Positions 1 to 5,976 of a stretch of 6,359 bases of DNA are shown here, in pieces (within the stretch, counting starts at the first letter, position 1; each line of letters begins with the position of its first letter). The position numbers and the translations under genes are program-made. The DNA comes from Candidatus Bathyarchaeota archaeon (GTDB lineage: Archaea; Thermoproteota; Bathyarchaeia; Bathyarchaeales; B26-1). The stretch spans positions 1 to 6,359 of the forward strand of contig QMYL01000061.1 in assembly GCA_003662645.1 (NCBI GenBank). Reading direction: 5' to 3'. A model generated the notes under the pieces. It saw nothing but the letters and a program-made list of their open reading frames with translations, was not told the origin of the DNA and did not search any database.

Positions 1-1028
1 GTAGGGATTCAGGGTCGACTATACGCTTCATCACGCCGGTCACCGCCCTCGCAGATGGAATATCGATACTAACCGGCGGTGAGAGCCTCCGCAGAAGACC
101 TATGATGCCCCTCCTCGAGGCCTTGAGGGGTCTGGGGGTTAGGTGTTACTCAGCTAGGTTCGATGGTTACCCGCCTATAGTGGTCTTCGGTGGAGGTATT
201 AGGGGCGGGGAGACCTGGATAAGGGGGGATGTAAGCTCACAGTTCATATCGGGGCTCCTCTTCGCAACCCCGAAGGCCGAGGGAGACACAACCATAAAGC
301 TTACAACGGAGCTGGAGTCCAAACCCTACGTAACCATGACCATGGATACCCTGAGACGGCATGGAGTAGAGGTCGAAGCCGAAGAGGGATACCGCACCAT
401 AAGGGTGCCATCCGGACAATGCTACAAACCAGCCGACCACACGATAGAAGGGGACTACTCATCCGCAGCCTTCATCCTCGCAGCGGCGGCGGTAACGAAC
501 TCACGGGTTAGGGTTGAGAATCTCAAGGTTGATACGCTACAGGGGGATAGGTTGATACTCAAAATCCTCAAGGTGATGGGTGTGGAGGTTAAGGTTGGAA
601 GCGACTATGTGGAGGTTCTCGGGGTCCGTGACGGGTTGAGGGGGGTAGAGATCGACTTGAGGGATAATCCAGACCTGATCCCGGTCTGCGTAGCCCTCGC
701 CTCCCATGCATCCGGGAGAACCTTGATTAAGGGCGTCAGGAGGCTTAGGATAAAGGAGTCCGATAGGGTCTCCTCCATACTGGAGGAGTTCGGGAGGATG
801 GGTGTGAACATCTCAGCTGGAAGAGACGAGATCGAGGTTCAGGGAGGAATCGTCCACGGAGCCGAACTGAGCTCCCACAACGACCACAGGATAGCGATGG
901 CCTGCGCGGTAACGACCCTAAAGGCAACCGGTAGAAGCGTGATCCACGGCATAGAGTGCATACGTAAGTCCTACCCGAGATTCATCGAGGACCTCAAGAG
1001 CCTGGGAGCCAGATTTAATGTCGAGTAA
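1..1028 (+). CDS. aroA: EPSP synthase (3-phosphoshikimate 1-carboxyvinyltransferase), 5'-truncated
   Basis: Transfers enolpyruvate from phosphoenolpyruvate to shikimate-3-phosphate, the sixth shikimate-pathway step, in the cytoplasm. The frame is open from the window edge; the first whole codon is at 3 and 341 residues are visible, ending in TAA. Against the 427-residue E. coli enzyme, about 90 N-terminal residues lie outside the window. Visible landmarks, numbered from the codon at 3: DSGSTIRF (2-9), matching the PEP loop around E. coli G96; RRRPM (30-34), whose last Arg matches R124; SSQ (78-80), the shikimate-phosphate contact; an Asp at 224 in NPDLIP, matching catalytic D313; KESDR (251-255), matching K340 and R344; NDHR (293-296), matching R386; and K322 in the C-terminal RKSYPRF. 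All expected active-site positions in the visible part are present. The ATG codons at 102 and 105 are internal, not starts. aroC follows on the same strand. Confidence 0.97.
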   Translation, partial: RDSGSTIRFITPVTALADGISILTGGESLRRRPMMPLLEALRGLGVRCYSARFDGYPPIVVFGGGIRGGETWIRGDVSSQFISGLLFATPKAEGDTTIKLTTELESKPYVTMTMDTLRRHGVEVEAEEGYRTIRVPSGQCYKPADHTIEGDYSSAAFILAAAAVTNSRVRVENLKVDTLQGDRLILKILKVMGVEVKVGSDYVEVLGVRDGLRGVEIDLRDNPDLIPVCVALASHASGRTLIKGVRRLRIKESDRVSSILEEFGRMGVNISAGRDEIEVQGGIVHGAELSSHNDHRIAMACAVTTLKATGRSVIHGIECIRKSYPRFIEDLKSLGARFNVE

Positions 1029-1095
1029 CGTCCAAAGAGCTGATCTTATATCCTCCAGCTCCATACTATTACACGTCGCCATATACACCTTATCT

Positions 1096-1099
1096 GGAG
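1096..1099 (+). promoter_or_regulatory. Ribosome binding site deciding the aroC start
   Basis: GGAG, complementary to the CCUCC core at the 3' end of archaeal 16S rRNA. Its distance is 10 nt to the TTG at 1110 and 1 nt to the GTG at 1101, which favours the TTG. The spacing is at the long end, so this is a moderate call. Confidence 0.45.
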
Positions 1100-1109
1100 C
1101 GTGAACCGA

Positions 1110-2207
1110 TTGGACGGCAACAGCATTGGTAAGGCCTTCGTCCTCACCTGCTTCGGGGAGAGCCACGGCACCCTCATAGGAGCCGTCATAGATGGATGCC
1201 CAGCCGGTTTACCGCTCAAAGAGGAGGATATACAACCGGAGCTCGATAAGAGGAGGCCGGGCCTAACCGGTATAGGCACCCCTAGGACTGAGGAGGATAA
1301 GGTTGAGATACTCTCAGGCGTCTTCAGGGGCTACACAACCGGGGCACCCTTATGCATGGTCGTTAGAAATAGGGATGTCGACTCAACCCCATACGAGGCT
1401 CTCAAGTCTAAGCCTAGACCCGGACACGCCGACTACCCAGCCAGGGTCAGGTACGGCGGATACAACGACTACAGGGGCGGCGGCAGGTTCTCAGGGAGGA
1501 TAACAGCAACCTACGTCATGGCCGGCGCCGTAGCCAAGAAGCTTCTAAGGAGGTTTAACGTTGAGGTCTTGGCCCACACAATCCGGATAGGAAGGGTGAG
1601 CCTGAAAAAGCCTGTAAGCTACGAGGAGATACGTAGGAACGTCTACGAGAACCCCGTGAGGTGTGCAGATTCGGAGACCGCCGAGTTGATGAGGAAGGAG
1701 ATACTCAAGGCCGCAGCTGAAGGCGACAGCGTCGGCGGAATCGTTGAGGGTATAGCCCTAAACGTCCCAGCCGGGGTAGGCGACCCGATCTTCGACTCAC
1801 TCGATGCGGATATGGCCAAGATGCTCTTCGATATACCGGCTGTTAAGGGCGTTGAGTTTGGAGCCGGGTTCAAGTCCGCATCCATGAGGGGCTCAGAGAA
1901 TAACGACCAGTACGTTATTAGGGGCGGTAGGGTTGTAACCTTAACAAACAACGCCGGGGGTATACTCGGGGGGTTATCGACTGGCATGCCCATAGTTGTC
2001 AGGGTCGCCTTCAAGCCGACCCCATCCATACGGAAGAGGCAGAGAACCGTGAACCTGGAGAGGATGGAGGAGACCGTGGTTGAGGTCGGGGGTAGACACG
2101 ACCCATGCATAGTCCCGAGGGCCGTCCCGGTAGTTGAGGCCTGCATAGCCATAACCTTGGCCGACCACATGATTAGGGTCGGAGTTATACCCAGAGTCTT
2201 GAAGTAG
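1110..2207 (+). CDS. aroC: Chorismate synthase
   Basis: Converts EPSP to chorismate by 1,4-elimination of phosphate, using reduced FMN; this is the last common step to aromatic amino acids. From the TTG at 1110 it has 365 residues, usual for the family. Landmarks with that numbering: GNSIGKAF (3-10); GESHG with conserved His19; PGHADY with His106; GGGRFSGR ending at 130; NNAGGILGG from 280; and GRHDPCIVPR (328-337), the third family signature. A GTG at 1101 would add three residues (MNR). I prefer the TTG because GGAG at 1096-1099 lies 10 nt before it but only 1 nt before the GTG, and because family members usually begin close to the GNSIG motif. It sits 81 bp downstream of aroA (72 bp from the GTG) and is probably co-transcribed, although AT-rich TATA-like stretches in the gap (1047-1052, 1081-1088) leave room for its own promoter. 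The TAG stop is 20 bp from the end of convergent glyA. Confidence 0.97.
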   Translation: MDGNSIGKAFVLTCFGESHGTLIGAVIDGCPAGLPLKEEDIQPELDKRRPGLTGIGTPRTEEDKVEILSGVFRGYTTGAPLCMVVRNRDVDSTPYEALKSKPRPGHADYPARVRYGGYNDYRGGGRFSGRITATYVMAGAVAKKLLRRFNVEVLAHTIRIGRVSLKKPVSYEEIRRNVYENPVRCADSETAELMRKEILKAAAEGDSVGGIVEGIALNVPAGVGDPIFDSLDADMAKMLFDIPAVKGVEFGAGFKSASMRGSENNDQYVIRGGRVVTLTNNAGGILGGLSTGMPIVVRVAFKPTPSIRKRQRTVNLERMEETVVEVGGRHDPCIVPRAVPVVEACIAITLADHMIRVGVIPRVLK

Positions 2208-2227
2208 ATGAACGATTGAGTATTATT

Positions 2228-3586
2228 CTACCCTTTTAGGCTTCTATCCAGGTATTCTATGGCTTCCTCAAGGCTTTTGAAGCCATACTCAACCTTGTTG
2301 AACTCCCTCTTGAAGGCGACGACATCCTCCCTGACCTCCGACGGCTTGCGTCTACCCTTTATGACATCTAACATGAGGTCGCATAGGTATTCTATATCAC
2401 CCCTCCTGAAGCCCCTCCTGGTCACATCCTGGAACCCTATCCTTATACCTGATGGGTCCTCCCGGTTCCTCTGGTCGTCATAGGGTAGGATATTCTTGTT
2501 CAGGATTATATTCGCAGCCTCAAGCTTCTCAGCGATCTCCCTCCCGCCGCCATACTCTCGAACGTCAACGGCGAGTTGGTGAGACATGGTGAAGCCCTTA
2601 GCCTCACCGAGGACCTTCAATCCGTTCTCGTACAGGTATTGCCCCGCCGCCTGGGCGTTCCTTACCGTCTGCCTCGCCAGATCCCTACCGAACACCTTCA
2701 TCTCCAGGGCTGTTATGCCGAGGGCTGGGAGCCTACCCAGGTGGGTGTTCGATGTGCTCAGTGGGAAGACCGCGTATTGCACCCCCCTTATCCCCCTCCT
2801 CATCCGTTCATCCCTCGGCTCAGCGAGTATAACGCCGCCTTGTGGTCCAGGGAAGGTCTTATGCGTCGATGACGTTACGAAGTCAGCTCCCTCCCTAAGC
2901 GGGTCCTGGAACTCGCCTCCAGCTATCAACCCAAATACGTGGGCTGCATCGTAGACCACGTAGGCGCCGACCTCATCTGCCGCCTCCTTCAACTCCTTAA
3001 CTGGGTGTGGGAATAGGAAGAGGCTTCCGCCGAAGGTCACGATCCCCGGCTTTGCCGCTCTTATTATCTCGGCTGATCTGTCCGGGTCTATATTCATCTC
3101 ATCCACGTTGTAGGCGTGGTTTATGTTCTCTAATCCCAAGACCATGCCCGCTAACCCTGTGTAGTCGTGTGATATGTGGGCTCCACAGCTAAGCGGTGTG
3201 ACCACCATCTTCCTGTTCTTCGTAACGAGGGACAACCCCTTGAAGGTAGCCAGATTTGCGTGTGTACCCGAGATTGGGCGTACATCCGCCCATCCGCATC
3301 TGTATAGGCTCTTCATCATGTCGGTTACGCAGTCCTCGATCCTCGTTATGTACCTCTGCCCCTGGTAGTAGCGCCTCTTGACGTGTCCCTCAAGGTCGTT
3401 CTCACCCTCAGCGTACCTACTCTCGAGGTCCATCGACAGCCTTAACATCTCCCTGACCGCTGGAGACTTCAACCCCTCACTGGCTATGAGGTTTATGCAC
3501 TCTATGTCGCGGTACTCCTCATGCCTCCTGCTGGCTTCGATAAGCTCCAGGGCTAGCTCGAGGAATGGCTCCATACTACATCCCAT
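2228..3586 (-). CDS. glyA: Serine hydroxymethyltransferase, archaeal type
   Basis: PLP enzyme that interconverts serine and glycine while loading a one-carbon unit on a pterin. Archaeal relatives may use methanopterin-type carriers; the carrier here is not visible. Numbered from the ATG at 3586 (452 residues): NLIASEG (32-38); RYAEG (57-61) with catalytic Glu60; RRYYQG (71-76); SGTHANLA from 106; GAHISH (135-140) with the PLP-stacking His; VYDAAHVFG with Asp213 and His216; STHKTFPGPQGG (240-251) with Schiff-base Lys243; and SGIRIGFQ with substrate-carboxylate Arg382. The core from about 170 to 250 closely resembles remembered Methanothermobacter and Sulfolobus enzymes. Two oddities: IASEG replaces the usual IASEN, and about five extra residues lie between YAEG and RRYY. 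The start is uncertain: TTG 3589, ATG 3586 and ATG 3574 are in frame, and none has a clear ribosome binding site. It has its own promoter (TATA near 3627) and lies downstream of the MarC gene. Confidence 0.95.
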   Translation of the reverse strand: MGCSMEPFLELALELIEASRRHEEYRDIECINLIASEGLKSPAVREMLRLSMDLESRYAEGENDLEGHVKRRYYQGQRYITRIEDCVTDMMKSLYRCGWADVRPISGTHANLATFKGLSLVTKNRKMVVTPLSCGAHISHDYTGLAGMVLGLENINHAYNVDEMNIDPDRSAEIIRAAKPGIVTFGGSLFLFPHPVKELKEAADEVGAYVVYDAAHVFGLIAGGEFQDPLREGADFVTSSTHKTFPGPQGGVILAEPRDERMRRGIRGVQYAVFPLSTSNTHLGRLPALGITALEMKVFGRDLARQTVRNAQAAGQYLYENGLKVLGEAKGFTMSHQLAVDVREYGGGREIAEKLEAANIILNKNILPYDDQRNREDPSGIRIGFQDVTRRGFRRGDIEYLCDLMLDVIKGRRKPSEVREDVVAFKREFNKVEYGFKSLEEAIEYLDRSLKG

Positions 3587-3605
3587 CAAACCGGTAATGA
3601 ATATC

Positions 3606-3644
3606 CTAAATGGAGAAATCTCGATTTATACCTTTCTAAATGGA
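3606..3644. repeat. 9-bp direct repeat bracketing the glyA TATA box
   Basis: CTAAATGGA occurs at 3606-3614 and exactly again at 3636-3644, start to start 30 bp (close to three helical turns). One copy overlaps the upstream edge of the BRE. The other lies between the TATA box and the predicted transcript start. The position suggests a pair of regulator half-sites, but no binding protein can be named. Confidence 0.5.
3624..3637 (-). promoter_or_regulatory. glyA promoter (BRE + TATA box)
   Basis: On the minus strand the purine-rich AGAAAGG (3637-3631) runs directly into TATAAAT (3630-3624), a good archaeal BRE/TATA pair. The usual spacing of about 25 nt from TATA centre to transcript start predicts initiation near 3601-3604, which gives a leader of roughly 15 nt before the ATG at 3586. 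The transcription start itself is inferred. Confidence 0.6.
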
Positions 3645-3675
3645 AGTATGTGGAGTTGAATGCGTCTTATACAGT

Positions 3676-4296
3676 TCATCCTCGATACATGAAGTATCCA
3701 ACCCCGTTGAGTATGTATTGTATCGCTATCGCCGCTATGAAGAGCGCCATAACCCTTGAGATCACCGATGAGCCCACCCTCCCGAGGAAACGGTAGATGG
3801 GCTCAATAAACTTGAGGATCAACCAGACTATGGCGAATATTATTACAACCGAGGTTATGGTTAGGGTTACACCTATCTCTTGGAGGTTAAGTATGGTAGT
3901 CGTTATCGCGCCTGGGCCGACGAGGAGGGGGCACGCTATCGGTACAGCCCCAACGCTCTCAGGTGAGACCTCCGGCTCCTCCCAACCGCCGACTATCAGA
4001 AGTCTTATGGCGATTATGAGAAGTAGAACCCCGCCAGCTATCATGAAGCTCTGGAAGGATATGCCGAAGAAGATCAGTATCTGCTGGCCGGTCAAGGCGA
4101 AGGCCAGAAGCAGGATGAACCCAACCATAGTGGCAGTGTTGAAGATCCTCCTCTTCTCCCCGGCCTCCATATCCTCTGTCAGGGTTATGAATATCGGGAT
4201 GTTCCCGAGGGGGTCGACGACTATGAATAGGGAGACTATCCCCTTCATCAGGTCTGGAGCGACCGCCATGAGGAGGGCGAACATCTCCTCGAGCAT
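3676..4296 (-). CDS. MarC/SnatA-family integral membrane protein, probable small neutral amino acid transporter
   Basis: A 206-residue protein, usual size for the MarC (UPF0056) family, with six hydrophobic segments at about 17-38, 52-70, 74-102, 116-137, 142-163 and 178-201. Family landmarks are VDPLGNIPIF (27-36) after the first segment, the related half-motif PIACPLLVGPGAI (119-131), and a C-terminal RVMALFIAAIAIQ (181-193). The two P-L-G/P-G motifs suggest inverted structural halves. MarC was named for multiple antibiotic resistance, but that role was later disputed. A Thermococcus relative, SnatA, was shown to carry small neutral amino acids such as glycine and alanine. Lying just ahead of glyA on the same strand, the protein plausibly moves glycine, alanine or serine; substrate and direction are inference. 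The ATG at 4296 is well supported by GGAGG at 4308-4304, 7 nt upstream. The gene is transcribed divergently from the DUF39 gene. Confidence 0.92.
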   Translation of the reverse strand: MLEEMFALLMAVAPDLMKGIVSLFIVVDPLGNIPIFITLTEDMEAGEKRRIFNTATMVGFILLLAFALTGQQILIFFGISFQSFMIAGGVLLLIIAIRLLIVGGWEEPEVSPESVGAVPIACPLLVGPGAITTTILNLQEIGVTLTITSVVIIFAIVWLILKFIEPIYRFLGRVGSSVISRVMALFIAAIAIQYILNGVGYFMYRG

Positions 4297-4303
4297 CTTA
4301 CAC

Positions 4304-4308
4304 CCTCC
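4304..4308 (-). promoter_or_regulatory. Ribosome binding site of the MarC-family gene
   Basis: GGAGG on the minus strand, 7 nt before the ATG at 4296. It is the clearest Shine-Dalgarno site in the window and fixes this start. Confidence 0.75.
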
Positions 4309-4338
4309 CTTATCCTCTCTCCCAACACGTATTTTAGG

Positions 4339-4350
4339 TTTAAAGGTACC
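4339..4350 (-). promoter_or_regulatory. Promoter of the MarC-family gene
   Basis: On the minus strand GGTACC (4350-4345) precedes TTTAAA (4344-4339), read as BRE-like plus TATA. A transcript starting about 26 nt downstream, near 4316, would have a leader of about 20 nt carrying the GGAGG site. It is half of an inverted pair with the promoter of the opposite gene. Confidence 0.45.
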
Positions 4351-4370
4351 ATAGGTGGGGAACCCTTAAA
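4339..4370. repeat. Imperfect inverted repeat spanning the divergent promoters
   Basis: The minus strand of 4350-4339 reads GGTACCTTTAAA and the plus strand of 4359-4370 reads GGAACCCTTAAA. That is 10 of 12 positions identical, separated by 8 bp. Each arm holds the putative BRE/TATA of one of the two divergent genes, so the arms may simply be two similar promoters back to back, or an operator controlling both. Confidence 0.5.
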
Positions 4371-4373
4371 TAT
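4359..4373 (+). promoter_or_regulatory. Promoter of the homocysteine-synthesis operon
   Basis: GGAACCC (4359-4365) followed by TTAAATAT (4366-4373) looks like an archaeal BRE/TATA. A transcript start is expected near 4395, giving a leader of about 12 nt for the ATG at 4408 or about 42 nt for the TTG at 4438. A second AT-rich stretch at 4379-4388 could instead serve a leaderless start at 4408. Confidence 0.45.
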
Positions 4374-4407
4374 TAATAATTTTACATAATATCGTCAAAA
4401 AATATGC

Positions 4408-5976
4408 ATGATATTGAATATCGCTGGGGGTGGCGTCTTGGCTGGCTCGGAGGGACGCGAGGAGCTACGGACGATAGATGAGATAAACGAGAAGATAAGG
4501 AGGGGCGACGCCGTAGTCTTGACGGCTGAGGAGATGATAGAGCTCGTTGAGAGCAGCGGCTTGGAGGTGGCGGCTAAGGAGGTCGACGTTGTCACAACTG
4601 GAACCTTCGGTGCCATGTGCAGCTCAGGGGTATTCCTAAACTTCGGACATGCAAACCCCCCTATAAAGATGTCCAAGTGCTGGTTGAACGATGTACCGGT
4701 CTATAAGGGGCTCGCTGCGGTGGACGGATACCTCGGAGCCACAGCCATGAGTGAGAGCAGACCCTTCGAGTATGGAGGGGGCCACGTAATAGAGGACTTG
4801 GTCTCGGGGAAGGAGGTTGAGCTTAGGGCTGAGGGCTACGGGACCGACTGCTACCCGCGTAGGCGGGTTGAGACCGTCATAACCATAGACGACCTGAACC
4901 AGGCTATACTCGTCAATCCTAGGAACTGCTACCAAACCTATGACGCTGCGACGAACAGCACCGATAGGGTCCTATACACTTACATGGGCACCCTACTCCC
5001 AAACTATGGGAATGTAACCTTCTCAGGGGCTGGACAGTTGAACCCCCTCTGTAAGGATAAAAACTACGAGACGATAGGGGTGGGGACCAGGATCTTCCTA
5101 GGGGGCGGCGTGGGTTACATAATCGGTGAGGGAACACAACATAACCCGAAGGGGAACTCCGGGACGCTCATGGTCAGGGGAGACCTAAAACAGATGGACA
5201 GCCGATACCTGAGGGGCGCCTCCCTCTACAGGTATGGGACAACCCTATACGTCGGCATAGGCATACCGATACCGATAATCAACATGAGGGTAGCTGAGAC
5301 CGCGGCCTTGAGGGACGAAGACATATTCGTAGATATACGAGATTACGGCGTACCCCTTAGGCCCGACCTGAGACCGGTCGTGAGGAGGGTCTCCTATGCA
5401 GAGCTGAGATCGGGCAAGGTGGCGATAAACGGTAGGGATGTGCCGTCATCCTCCCTATCGAGCTACAAGATGGCGAGGGAGATATCAGAGAAACTGAAGG
5501 AATGGATCCTTGAGGGTAGGTTCCTCCTAACCAAGCCCGTTGAACCGTTGCCTAGGCATAGGGAGTTCAAACCCCTCAAGGTCAGGAGGAGGGAGCCGAG
5601 GGTTAGGGATATAATGGAGAGGGAAGTCGTAACCGCCAACCCGGAGGACGACATCCAGGCCGCGGCTAAGAAGCTCATCGATAGGGGGGTCGACCACCTC
5701 CCGGTCATCGACAGGGAGACGGGGAAGCTCCTGGGCATAGTGACCTCCTGGGACCTAGCTAAGGCGATAGCCCAGGAGAAGAGGACCATAAGGGAGATAA
5801 TGACCCGGAGGGTTGTGACAGCCATGGAGGATGAGTTGGTCGATGTGGTCGCTAGGAGGATGGCCAGACACAACATATCGGGTGTACCTGTCATCGATGA
5901 GGAAAGGCGGGTCATAGGGATAATGACGACCGATGACATATCGAAGAAGCTGGTTGGAGGTGGAGCAACAAGTTGA
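4408..5976 (+). CDS. Homocysteine biosynthesis protein: HcyBio (DUF39) domain with C-terminal CBS pair
   Basis: Homologue of the methanogen protein (MA1821 in Methanosarcina acetivorans) needed, with a NIL-ferredoxin partner, to make homocysteine from aspartate semialdehyde and sulfide. From ATG 4408 it has 522 residues: HcyBio domain about 22-370, short basic linker, CBS 1 about 397-455 and CBS 2 about 459-517. HcyBio landmarks are TTGTFGAMCSSG (63-74), FLNFGHANPPIKM (76-88), WLNDVPVYKGLAAVD (92-106) and GEGTQHNP (240-247). Cysteines lie at 71, 91, 148, 174 and 215. Cys71 and Cys148 probably correspond to the two persulfide-forming cysteines of MA1821; their 77-residue spacing matches the pair I recall (54 and 131). 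The CBS pair may sense an adenosyl ligand such as AMP or S-adenosylmethionine; this is inference. The start is uncertain: the in-frame TTG at 4438 has GGGGGTGG 4 nt upstream and gives 512 residues beginning nearer the expected N-terminus. Its stop overlaps the start of the ferredoxin partner, so the two are an operon. Confidence 0.93.
   Translation: MILNIAGGGVLAGSEGREELRTIDEINEKIRRGDAVVLTAEEMIELVESSGLEVAAKEVDVVTTGTFGAMCSSGVFLNFGHANPPIKMSKCWLNDVPVYKGLAAVDGYLGATAMSESRPFEYGGGHVIEDLVSGKEVELRAEGYGTDCYPRRRVETVITIDDLNQAILVNPRNCYQTYDAATNSTDRVLYTYMGTLLPNYGNVTFSGAGQLNPLCKDKNYETIGVGTRIFLGGGVGYIIGEGTQHNPKGNSGTLMVRGDLKQMDSRYLRGASLYRYGTTLYVGIGIPIPIINMRVAETAALRDEDIFVDIRDYGVPLRPDLRPVVRRVSYAELRSGKVAINGRDVPSSSLSSYKMAREISEKLKEWILEGRFLLTKPVEPLPRHREFKPLKVRRREPRVRDIMEREVVTANPEDDIQAAAKKLIDRGVDHLPVIDRETGKLLGIVTSWDLAKAIAQEKRTIREIMTRRVVTAMEDELVDVVARRMARHNISGVPVIDEERRVIGIMTTDDISKKLVGGGATS
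4426..4433 (+). promoter_or_regulatory. Possible ribosome binding site for an alternative start of the DUF39-CBS gene
   Basis: GGGGGTGG, a 6-of-8 match to the ideal GGAGGTGA, lies 4 nt before an in-frame TTG at 4438. It supports TTG 4438 as the true start rather than ATG 4408. It may be only the coding sequence of a glycine-rich stretch (GGG at residues 7-9). Confidence 0.35.
5956..5965 (+). promoter_or_regulatory. Ribosome binding site of the NIL-ferredoxin gene
   Basis: GGAGGTGGAG inside the 3' end of the DUF39-CBS gene. GGAGGTG ends 10 nt before the TTG at 5973, and the second GGAG ends 7 nt before it. This supports a TTG start that overlaps the upstream stop as TTGA. Confidence 0.6.

Noticed and set aside
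1643..2170. Open frame of 175 codons on the minus strand opposite aroC
   Set aside because: It is a Ser/Thr/Pro-rich low-complexity translation typical of the complement of a coding strand, lying wholly within clear chorismate synthase sequence.
2205..2230. Two adjacent genes end in TAG, raising the thought of pyrrolysine readthrough
   Set aside because: Both proteins end at the usual family length, and aroC has an in-frame TGA three codons later. TAA and TGA are used by the other genes, so TAG is just a normal stop here.
2208..2240. Possible terminator between convergent aroC and glyA
   Set aside because: The region has TATTATT and a run of four T on the plus strand but no stem-loop and no longer T tract on either strand. 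It is too weak to call, although termination must occur somewhere here.
3797..4354. Open frame of 185 codons on the plus strand opposite the MarC-family gene
   Set aside because: It is antisense to a well-supported membrane protein gene, its translation has no recognisable motif, and it runs through the SD and promoter of the MarC gene.
4404..4481. Possible 25-codon upstream frame (ATG at 4404, TGA at 4479) overlapping the DUF39-CBS start
   Set aside because: It has no ribosome binding site, its peptide is Trp/Gly/Arg-rich as expected from a frame-shifted reading of the real gene, and nothing suggests it is translated.
5463..5939. Open frame of 158 codons on the minus strand opposite the CBS domains
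   Set aside because: It is a Ser/Leu-rich shadow of the CBS coding sequence with no ribosome binding site or domain.
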